The notes under the pieces are model-generated. The model was not told the DNA's origin and ran no database searches. It saw nothing but the letters and a program-made list of their open reading frames with translations. A program made the position numbers and the translations under genes. This document shows, piece after piece, positions 56,264 to 64,000 of a stretch of 64,000 nt of DNA. The stretch's first letter is position 1; the number at the start of each line of letters is the position of its first letter. Origin of the DNA: Orychophragmus violaceus (taxonomy: Eukaryota; Streptophyta; Magnoliopsida; Brassicales; Brassicaceae); the NCBI GenBank assembly GCA_030180135.1, contig CM058237.1:40073126-40137125 (forward strand), in the 5' to 3' direction.

Positions 56264-56800
56264 TTACATAACTTGCTCTTTTGAATCCATCAACCTTGCA
56301 TAACAGATTGCAGGCTTGTCCTCCAGATGCTTTAATTCCTGTACTAAGCTTAGCAGAGCTCTCTCCAACGGATCCTCAGCTTGTGTCCTCTGAAAGAATT
56401 CCTCTGCCAAATCACTGAGAGTGTCCACATAGAAGGTCTGTCCGTCGATGGTTGGCCTCTTCACCAGCTTATCCATATCAAAACTCATCTTCAGATCACC
56501 CACATTCAGAATGATTGTTCCCTTCTTACAGTTAATCATCGCACCAGCAGTAGCCAAGAAGGGTCTACCCAAGATAAGTGGATCCTTTGGTTCCTCTCCA
56601 TATTGCAGAACCACAAAGTCTGTAGGGATCACACAATTACCAATCCTGATTGGCACATCCTCTAACACTCCTTCAGGGATCCGGACAGTCCTGTCGGCTA
56701 GAACTAATGAGATTCTAGTAGGCATGAAATATGTCATCCCAAGCTTCTGAGAAACAGAGAAAGGCATAAGGTTCACACTTTAACCAAGATCACAGAATGA
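56264..56800 (-). pseudogene. Athila-like aspartic protease
   Basis: Upstream of the open frame the sequence reads FERSFCDLG, a TAA, then SVNLMPFSVSQKLGM. Thus the active-site block (C-DLG-S-VNLMP in Athila) carries a stop. The rest is open: SLVLADRTVRIPEGVLEDVP, TDFVVLQYGEEPKDPLILG and RPFLATAGAMINCKKGTIIL, followed by RARLMDS-like sequence. It would cleave the polyprotein. Related to the protease at 61594, which lacks the stop. Confidence 0.85.
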
Positions 56801-56899
56801 CCTCTCAAATCTATCTCTGTAGATAGAAAAATCTAACACAAAACTCCCTGGATCCTTCAGTTTCTCAGGAATCTTGCCTTTAATCACAACACTACACAC

Positions 56900-59030
56900 C
56901 TATGAGATCATCAGTACACCTTCCTCATCAGACATGTTACCAGAAAGCATGTCCTTTAGACATCTCTTCATCACATGAGTAGTCTTGAGAGCATCAATCA
57001 AAGGCACTTCAATCAACATCTTACTCATCATCACCTTGAATTTAGCCAACTGTAGCACATACTTAGACTTCCTAGGGTTCTTAGGGAAGGGAACCTTAGG
57101 CTTATAGACTCTTTCATCAACAGTCTTGAGCTTTTCTGCATTCACAGGCTGTGCACGGCCATTGCGTCGATTAACACTAGGAGTGCGTCAGTCGATGCTA
57201 GGCTTAGGTGCGTCAACCTTTGCGTCGACATTGGTCTGAAGTCCTTTGTTCAAATCTCCGTCAAAACTCGAAGAACTTCCAGGATTCACGTCATGCGTCG
57301 ATCGATGCTCAGGTGCATCGGTCGGCGTACTCTGCAATCCGCGAATTTCATCTTCCATATCTTCAATCTCAACGATTTCCCCCAAGCTCAGATCCTTTTT
57401 TAGTGCAGGAACGACCTCCTTACCACTCCTCAACGTAATTGCATTACATTGGTACTTAGGATTAGCATCAGTTCGTCTAGGGAGAGTTCCATCTTGCCTC
57501 TTTGCAGACCAAGCAGTTTGTGCAACCTGAATATCCAGCTTCTTGACATGAGTGCTCAAAGCATCAATCTTTCCATTCAGATCCAAGAACAAAGCATCGA
57601 TCTTCCCATTAAGTCCACTGTACTCTTCTGTTGTCCTTCCAGAAGCTGCTCCAACATGCCCATCATCTTATCAGACTACTCATTTTAAGGAGGAGCAGGT
57701 TGATAAGATGAAGATCCATAGTTCCTAGTGACGCTACTAGTGTTGTTCCCAAGGCTGTTGTTTCTCTGAAAAGGCTTATGGTACTGAGGCTTAGGAGTGA
57801 AACTAGAAAAGTTTTGATTACCTGTGAAGGTACTCCTCTGACCCATTCAATTGTAGCCACCCCTACCTTGCTGATTCCCAAATATGTTACCCTAAAAACC
57901 AGTTCCACCAATGTAGTTCACATCCTCTTCATCACCACAATCCTCAAAATCAAATACCTCAACATCCTGAGTAAAATGGACATTCTTCTTCCCAAGTAGA
58001 TGGTTGTGGACATAATCGATTTTATTTCTCATCTTTGAAATCTGCGAGCTATCAACCTTTCCACCTGATTTCTTCCTCTCCAAATCAGCATTCTTAGTGC
58101 TATTTCTATACACCAAGTTCTCAATCAGCTCCTTAGCTTGCTCTGGAGATTTGGTATTGAAGTTTCCATTGCTAGCAGCATCCAAAACCATCTGATACCA
58201 CAAATCAACACCATGAAGAAAATGCCCATCAGCTATACTTCAGAGAAACCATGATGAGGACAATCTCTCTGGTACATCTTAAACCTCACCCACGCGGCCT
58301 TAAGAGGCTCTGTAGGTCCCTGTTTGAACTGTAGAAGATCCTCTCTCAGCTGATCAGATCTAGAATCATCATAAATGTGTCTAAGGAACTTCCTTTTAAT
58401 TGCATCCCAAGTAGTCAGAGTCCCAGGTGAAATCTACTTCAGCCAATTTGCAGCTTCTCTCCCAAGAGAGTGTTCGGAAAGCTTACAGTGCTGGAAGTCA
58501 TAGCTCACTCCATTGTGCTTCATCCCTGTGACCAATGACTCAAACTTCTCAATATCATCCATAGGGTGCTCATGTGGGAGTCCATGAAAGATATATTGTC
58601 CCACAAGAGTGTAGTAGGAAGTCTTTAGCTCAAAATCATTCCTCTGGATGTGAGGAGGTACAATCACAGACCTGTCAGCATAGAACTCATCAGGCCTGTT
58701 GTAATCAGCAAGGGTTCTCCCATTAGGCGGATTAGGTGCATTAGGAGGCGGATTAGGTGGTGGATTGGCTTGTCCACGAGCTCCTTCTGCTCCTCCACCT
58801 TGTCCATTACCTCCAGCTATAATCTGCTGTTGCACTGGTTGAACAATGACATTACCATCTGCATCAAGTCTCTGGCCCTGATCATTGTAAAAATTGTTCT
58901 CTGTATCCCTCAGAACACCTTGTTCATCCCGAATCAAAATCACAGCATTAGGATTCAACATTCTCACTGGTTTCTGAGCTTTCATGTTTGTTCTTTCTAG
59001 ACTTGCAAGATCCTCAAGCCTGAGATTCAC
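56900..59030 (-). pseudogene. Athila-like gag
   Basis: It starts NLRLEDLASLERTNMKAQKP (59030). A Gly/Asn/Pro-rich linker (PPPNPPPNAPNPPNGRTLAD) precedes the capsid-like domain (IQRNDFELKTSYYTLVGQYI, EKFESLVTGMKHNGVSYDFQ), then a stop at 58434. The part with SPEQAKELIENLVYRNSTKN (58203-57892) and the C-terminal part with FLDLNGKIDALSTHVKKLDI and YQCNAITLRSGKEVVPALKK (57592-57188) are in different frames. CGATCG-type dyads at 57168-57195 and 57299-57325 fall in this C-terminal region. At least four frame breaks. Confidence 0.85.
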
Positions 59031-59091
59031 GATCTCTTTGTCCAGATTGCTTCTGAGTGCTGATAGGGGTCAGGTTTTAATCCTATTCTAC

Positions 59092-60276
59092 TGCAAGTGC
59101 ACAGTTCAGTGATTGTAGTATATAGGGTATCGAATCCACAGAGACTCTGGTTTCGATAGCTAAAGAACAAGGGATTAAACTAGGAAGAAAGAAATGTGAT
59201 GTAAATAAAAGCAATGTGAGAAAGTAAACAGAAAGCAGAGATTGTTGGTTGTGAAAGCAAGTTATTAAAAGCGCTAAGTCTAGGGCGTTCTCAGGAAATC
59301 AGACAGGCAGACAGTTCATTCAGCAAGGATCTAATTAAGCACAGTTCTAGAACTCAAAACACGGATATAGAACTAACCAAATTTCTTTGCGATAATTCTC
59401 TAAGTCTAAGTGCAGCAAACAAAACTTTCGTCTGCGAGAACTAACAGATTAAACCAGCATTAATTCCAAGTTTGATATGTTCACAATTAACCTAAACCAA
59501 ACTTTCGTTTGCGAGAAGTTTAATTGCTCAACCTAAATAGTTCAGATTCCTAAACCACACTTTCGTGTCGTATTTAGCAACCTAAGATCTAGATTCTAAT
59601 TGATCAGGTTAGAACTAGCTTTAAGCACAATTAGATTGAAGAACATATATAGTTATGAATCCTTAACTGAATTAAACAAGTCTAGCAAGTCATGAAATCC
59701 TATGTGAGAAACCCTAAACCTAACTAGGAATCTACTCAGACATAGATAATGAAAACATAATCATATGAAGAATAAATTGCATAAAAGATAATAAAGAATT
59801 AAAGGGGTTCGAAATCTTCTCCAAATACAGATGAAGTAAAGGTTCAGATCAGCCCCAAAAGCTCTAAAAATCCTCTGCTCTTAATTATGAAAGCGTATCT
59901 AATTAAAACACCAAAAACTCAATAATATAGGTCTAATCTCGGCCAGGGGCTTCTTTGTAAATATCAGGAACTTCCGGATCAGAGTGCAATAACTTGACTC
60001 TTCATAAACCGCCGAGTTTTGGCCCATCTCGCTGGTGCAACGACCGTTTCAGGTGTGCAACGACCGTTGCAGGTGCGCAACGATCGACGCAGTACTCTGT
60101 TTCGGACAGTGAACTCTATCTCTCGGCCAAACACTCCAAAAATCTCCAAAATACTCCAACATCTCCAATTCAGCTCCAAACCTGATTATACCTGTAAAAG
60201 ACTCTAAAAGAACACAAAAAGACACTAAAACACACTTATATCATGGTTTAAAACTAGTAAAAACCATGACATATCA
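59092..60276 (-). repeat. Athila-like LTR shared by two adjacent bodies
   Basis: On the minus strand it starts TGATATGTCATGG immediately after the polypurine tract AAGTGTGGGGGAGT of the right-hand element. It runs about 1.2 kb to CTGTGGATTCGATACCC...CACTTGCA, the typical end of Athila/Tat LTRs, before the gag leader of the left-hand element. The exact inner end (TGCA at 59092) is an estimate because the PBS has decayed. A triple CGACCG/CGATCG dyad at 60041-60086 (20-bp steps) lies inside. Confidence 0.6.
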
Positions 60277-61593
60277 ACTCCCCCACACTTAGCCTTTGCT
60301 TGCCCTCAAGCAAAACAGAGAACTAAAGCATGGTGAAGAGGTTTGAAAACTCTTCAGAAACTCATTTCATCCTAGAAGCTACAACACTCAGATTCCCCTT
60401 AGTAAACCACTGAAAGAATCAATCACAGGATATCAAGACCAACATATACTTCCCCCACACTTAGCAACTGTCCTAAGTAAACTCCACACTCACATTCAAG
60501 CATTCAAATTCTCCCTACTGACTTCTGCAAGTATTTAAGTGCGGTCTCACCTAAGGAGTATCGATCAAAGGGCACATGGATTCTTACCTTATCAGCTCTA
60601 GACCACCATACTATCTTTCTCTAGTCCCTTTCTTCCCGTTATGGGGTGTACTTTGGACACATTCCATGGATGCATAAGAGATAATAGTGTTTGCTACTAT
60701 TCCCATGACCACTTCGGAGTTACTAACTCATCCTCAGTTTATTATCTTTTTTTTTTTATGGAAGGGGAGAAGGGGACTAAATAGGATAGGTTGACAGGCT
60801 GTGTCAGAACTAACAAGGGAATCCGACACAAAGTATACCAAGCCCTTAGGTGAGAAATCTAAGTCAGTATTAAGGTTGAAGTCAGTAAAAGGATCCTCTG
60901 ATACCTGAAGTGATGTGGGTGTTCCCAGTAGGTTGACCGTGTCTGAGTTTTCTAATAGTCAGAGATAGATCCTGCAACTTCATCCCAATGGTTACTTAAG
61001 TTCCTGCAAGTGCTGTTAAAACTTCTCAGAAAATCATAGTTTCTTACTTAAACAATTTTGACTCAATAAAACATTTTTTTTTTTTTTTAAAAACGGACTG
61101 TCTCTTAAGAAAACAGAAAGATAAACGTCAGTAGCACCTCCCCCACACTTAAGACACACTGTCCCCAGTAGTGTCAAGCGAAGGATCGGTAAAAAGAAAT
61201 AAAAATTGTTAATGGTTTGTTGAGTTCTGTCGGGTTTACCTCTGTCGCTCAGGCATCGATCGTTGCACTAAGTGCATCGACCGTTGCTAGGCGATTTTTG
61301 TGTATGGTCGATCGTTGCTAGTAATGCAACGATCGCTGCAATGCGATTCCGATCGTGTTGTGACGATCGACACAGAAGTGCGTCGATCGACGCACTGCGA
61401 ATTTGTCCGAGACCTGCAAACATAAACTCACCAAAACCAAAAACAAACGTAAAATCCTAACAAAAACACCAAAAATTAAGTAGAAAAACACCAGTACCTA
61501 ATGGTGGGTTGCCTCCCACCCAGCGCTTGTTTAAGGTCATTAGCTTGACCGGACGAACAAGAATCAGGCACCTCGAGATCCTGACAGAGACTT
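60277..61593 (-). other. 3' UTR of the second Athila-like element
   Basis: Purine tracts AAGTGTGGGGGA (minus reading) occur at 60279-60291, 60452-60464 and 61139-61151; the first is the one that abuts the LTR. GCTTGAGGGCAAGCAAAGG next to it is typical of Athila/Ogre 3' ends. An A/T homopolymer run is at 61075-61091, and the CGATCG module cluster at 61253-61395. No coding frame. Confidence 0.6.
61253..61395. repeat. CGATCG module cluster in the Athila-like 3' UTR
   Basis: Dyad centres by eye: 61259/61280 (21 bp), 61311/61332 (21 bp), 61352/61366 (14 bp) and 61366/61386 (20 bp). Each of the 21-bp pairs is followed by GGCGATTTT or ATGCGATTCC, and the last by CTGCGAATTT. Confidence 0.85.
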
Positions 61594-62928
61594 TTATTGT
61601 CCCTGTGCAAGTCTCCTCATCCAAGGCGGAGAATAGGCTGTATCAGAATGAACTTGTCCAAGAAAAGAAGGAGTAGAATGCTCTCGAGGATCCAAAATCA
61701 CAATGTCACTTGGCTGTTTATCACCTTTATCCATGATGGTGAAGGTCTGCCCATCTATCAGTGGCTTGCGCAGCTTGTCCATCTCAAAGTGCAGCGGCTC
61801 ACCTCCCAGGTAGAGGTAAATCAGACTGTGTCTAACATCTATTACTGCTCCTGCTGTAGCCAGAAATGGTCTCCCAAGTATCAAAGCATCATCCTGCTCA
61901 CTCTCATATTTCAGCACTAGGAAGTCTGTAGGAACCAAGTAGTTCCCAACTCTTACCGGGATGTCCTCAAGAAGTCCTTCTGGAACTCTTATAGACTGAT
62001 CAGCTAGGATAAGAGAGGTCCTAGTAGGCGTAAAATCAAGCATCCCCAGTTTCTCAGCCACAGAATATGGCATCAAACTTCCAGCAGCTCCTAAGTCACA
62101 CAGAGAGCGCCTAAAACTATCCTCAAAGATTGAACAACTTAGAATAAAGATCCCAGAATCAGGCAGCTTTTTAGGAACCTTGGTTAATAGTACTTCACTC
62201 ACCTGCTGAGGAACAACTATAACCCAATCCTTTAGTGTCTCATCCATTGGCAGCATTTTCTGCAAGTACTTTTGCACACATGGATGATAAGGTGGATCAT
62301 CAGATGGAGGATCTTCTTCCAACTCCTCACTCATCTTCTCCAACCTCTTAAGCTCATAAATTTCTTGTCGAATCACTTCAGACACCTTAGGATACAGACT
62401 GACAGCTTGTGCATAAATCTCCTCCTGAGTTATTTCAGACACTCCAGGGAACAACCGATCAAGTTCTAAATCTCCTTCTGCATCTATGCCATAAAAATCT
62501 TGTGTCTGTTCTCGCCCTGCAACGATCGTCGCTACGGGAGCGTCGATCGTCGCTATCCCGACAGATGCATCGATCGACGCAGATGTTGCATCGATCGACG
62601 CACTACAGCAGATTTCACCCGAGAGTTTTTCCAGATAATCCGAAATTTCCGCCTCTTCTTCCAGTTCAGCTGTTTTGATCTCAATTCCTTCAGCTAGATG
62701 CAATCCCTCATCAATGTATACTGTCCAAGCCTTCATGTGAGTGTCTACAACACCTTTTCCTTTAACAGAACAGGAAATCTGACTCACCTGAGTATCCAGC
62801 TGCCTCACATGAGTGCTTAGAGACTCGAACTTTCCATTAAGGTCTTCATAGACAGCATCCAACTTCTTATTGCAGTCCACAGAAATCTTGGTTTGATTCT
62901 CCAGCAGCTGCTCCATCATTGCCTCCAT
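61594..62928 (-). CDS. gag C-terminus fused to protease, 444-codon open frame
   Basis: One uninterrupted frame. The N-terminal helical gag tail (MEAMMEQLLENQTKISVDCN, LNGKFESLSTHVRQLDTQVS) is followed by an insert (CSASIDATSASIDASVGIAT, IDAPVATIV) encoded exactly by the CGATCG modules at 62520-62602. A Glu-rich region follows (LKRLEKMSEELEEDPPSDDP), then the retropepsin-like domain with RRSLCDLGAAGSLMPYSVAE, SLILADQSIRVPEGLLEDIP, FLVLKYESEQDDALILG and RPFLATAGAVIDVRHSLIYL. The active-site block reads DLGAA where DLGSS/DLGAS is usual. It ends SPPWMRRLAQGQ instead of reading on into RT. This is the longest intact frame of any element in the window apart from Tat RT. Confidence 0.85.
   Translation of the reverse strand: MEAMMEQLLENQTKISVDCNKKLDAVYEDLNGKFESLSTHVRQLDTQVSQISCSVKGKGVVDTHMKAWTVYIDEGLHLAEGIEIKTAELEEEAEISDYLEKLSGEICCSASIDATSASIDASVGIATIDAPVATIVAGREQTQDFYGIDAEGDLELDRLFPGVSEITQEEIYAQAVSLYPKVSEVIRQEIYELKRLEKMSEELEEDPPSDDPPYHPCVQKYLQKMLPMDETLKDWVIVVPQQVSEVLLTKVPKKLPDSGIFILSCSIFEDSFRRSLCDLGAAGSLMPYSVAEKLGMLDFTPTRTSLILADQSIRVPEGLLEDIPVRVGNYLVPTDFLVLKYESEQDDALILGRPFLATAGAVIDVRHSLIYLYLGGEPLHFEMDKLRKPLIDGQTFTIMDKGDKQPSDIVILDPREHSTPSFLGQVHSDTAYSPPWMRRLAQGQ
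62520..62602. repeat. Two in-frame CGATCG dyad pairs inside a gag-protease ORF
   Basis: Dyad centres at 62525/62546 and 62573/62594, both exactly 21 bp (seven codons) apart. On the minus strand they encode the repeated words SIDA, SIDA, TIDA and TIVA without disturbing the frame. Confidence 0.9.
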
Positions 62929-63012
62929 TTTACTCTCATGAGCTGTTGCTACAGGAGGTGTTTGGTAGGAAGAAGACCCATAGGTTCTCTGAGTACCTTG
63001 TCCAAAAGGCTT

Positions 63013-64000
63013 CTAAAAACCACTAGTCTGTCTAGAATTAGATGAGTTGCTGTTGAAAGCACTTTTCTGTCCTCCATCGAAGAATCTGTTTCCCTGTTGA
63101 TTACCAAATCTATTACCTTGGAATCCAGATCCTCCTATGTAATTCACATCTTCCTCCTGAGTGTCCTCCTCAGTCTGAATTACCTCTACATCTTTGGCAA
63201 AGTGGACAGCTTTCTTACCTGCTAGGAGATTGCAAACTGTGTCCAGCCTAGATCTGATATCAGCTATGTCAGAATTCTCTACACTTCCACCAGATTTCTT
63301 TCTCCTCTCATCCATAGTCTTGCAACTGTTGCTGCTTACTAGATTCTCAATCAACTGCTTCGCTTGTGCAGGAGTCCTGGTGTTGAAGTTAGCATTACTG
63401 GAGTTATCCAGTGCAGACTGATATGGAAGATCTATTCCTCTGAAGAAGATACCTAGCAATGTGACCTCAGTGAATCCATGGTGTGGGCAGTCACGCTGGT
63501 ACTTCCTAAATCTCATCCAGGCAGCTTTCAAAGGCTCCACAGGGCCTTGCGAGAATGTCAGAATATCCTGTCTAGACTGATCTGATCTAGCATCATCGTA
63601 GAAATGTCTAAGAACTCACCTTTTAGAGATGTCCAAGTAGTATACTAACCAGGTGGCAATTGCTTCAGCCATGCAGCAGCGTCTCCAGCGAGAATGTGTG
63701 GAAAGAGCTTGAGAAACAGATAATCCGGGCAGACTCCATCATATTTCATGCAAGTGATTATGTTCTCAAACTGATCAATGTGATCCATAGGCTGCTCCGT
63801 TGGGTAACCATGAAATGCATTCTGTCTCATCAGCGAGTAGTAGATGGTTTTGATCTCAAAATCATTTCTCTCAAAACCAGGAAGCACTAGAGCTGACCGG
63901 TTTGCATGAAACTCATCCGGTCTGTTGTAGTCAGCTAAAGTCCTCTCATGGACAACCATCTGTCTAGCTTGGTTCTGTCCTTGACCTTGCGCCTGCGGTG
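63013..64000 (-). pseudogene. Second Athila-like gag, N-terminal and capsid part
   Basis: Reading from the right edge: RTLADYNRPDEFHANRSALV, FERNDFEIKTIYYSLMRQNA, HGYPTEQPMDHIDQFENIIT and AAWLKQLPPG (63959-63645). Then, after a frameshift region 63541-63640, MEPLKAAWMRFRKYQRDCPH, SALDNSSNANFNTRTPAQAK and QLIENLVSSNSCKTMDERRK, ending in Gly/Asn/Gln-rich QGNRFGNQQGNRFFDG and TSGF with a stop at 63013. Parallel to the gag at 56900-59030. The start is outside the window. Confidence 0.85.

Larger units (their letters stand above)
43930..59091 (-). mobile_element. Athila-like Gypsy retrotransposon body, split by a CACTA element; 3' LTR lost
   Basis: On the minus strand the order is LTR (59092-60276), gag, protease, RT, RNase H, [CACTA 54709-48516], integrase, a purine-rich GGTGGGAGGCAACCCA box (46823-46838), a long UTR and an ORF of the Athila ORF-1 type. 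Words such as CNAITLRSGKE in gag, FLGHVGFYMRFIKDF in RT and the position of the extra ORF are typical of Athila. No copy of the LTR is seen beyond 43930, so the 3' end is truncated or replaced. All genes carry stops or frameshifts. Confidence 0.85.
59092..64000 (-). mobile_element. Second Athila-like element, gag-protease-only derivative, running off the right edge
   Basis: On the minus strand: gag (from beyond 64000 to 63013), gag C-terminus plus protease in one long open frame (62928-61594), then directly the GGTGGGAGGCAACCCA box (61502-61517), a long UTR with three AAGTGTGGGGGA-type purine tracts and CGATCG dyads, and the LTR at 60276. RT, RNase H and integrase are absent without a visible scar. 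It therefore looks like an established non-autonomous derivative of the neighbouring family rather than a random wreck. Same orientation as the left-hand element. Confidence 0.75.

Noticed and set aside
61597..62697. Plus-strand frames in the second Athila-like element
   Set aside because: Shadows of the 444-codon minus-strand gag-protease frame.

Overview
The window is nuclear DNA of a flowering plant, almost certainly a Brassicaceae species (Brassica, Raphanus, Eutrema or Arabidopsis type). The one host gene that is intact and recognisable is a three-exon SBP-box gene, SPL13 (6410-7754), whose protein follows Arabidopsis SPL13 closely and which keeps a perfect 20-nt miR156 site in its last exon. 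Nearly everything else is transposable elements, many nested, so this is a gene-poor, probably heterochromatic region.

Layout: 1-1136 is the 5' end of a Tat-type Gypsy element on the minus strand, cut by the window edge. 1137-2275 is a decayed DUF1985-like TE gene. 4590-5150 is a MITE just upstream of SPL13. 8075-12588 is a 5'-truncated, inactive L1-type LINE (minus). 13184-18400 is a complete but dead chromodomain Gypsy element (plus) with a perfect TAAAC target duplication. 20243-24448 is a giant 4.2-kb palindrome; its left arm was split by a 1.4-kb foldback Mutator-like element with a 9-bp target duplication. 25046-42456 is a 17.4-kb Tat-lineage element (plus) with two RNase H domains and a multi-exon antisense gene near its 3' end; a 6.2-kb Copia element (30531-36744, minus) sits inside its second RNase H/linker region. 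43930-59091 is an Athila-like Gypsy element (minus) with gag, pol and a downstream ORF of the Athila ORF-1 type. It is split between RNase H and integrase by a 6.2-kb CACTA transposon (48516-54709). 59092-64000 is an LTR and a second Athila-like body, a gag-protease-only derivative, in the same orientation and apparently sharing one LTR.

Two features stand out. First, the CACTA element has no visible transposase. It carries exon-intron fragments of at least six unrelated host genes, all in one orientation: histidyl-tRNA synthetase, NADP-malic enzyme, tryptophanyl-tRNA synthetase, chloroplast chaperonin-60 beta, an atypical dual-specificity phosphatase and arogenate dehydratase. Second, a paired palindrome (two CGATCG-centred dyads whose centres are nearly always 20-22, most often 21, bp apart, often followed by a TGCGA box) recurs about twenty times. 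It occurs in unrelated elements: the Copia LTRs, the Copia leader, and the untranslated and coding parts of both Athila-like elements.

All coordinates and counts come from reading the sequence by eye. Family names come from motif recognition, not database searches. Divergence counts are manual.
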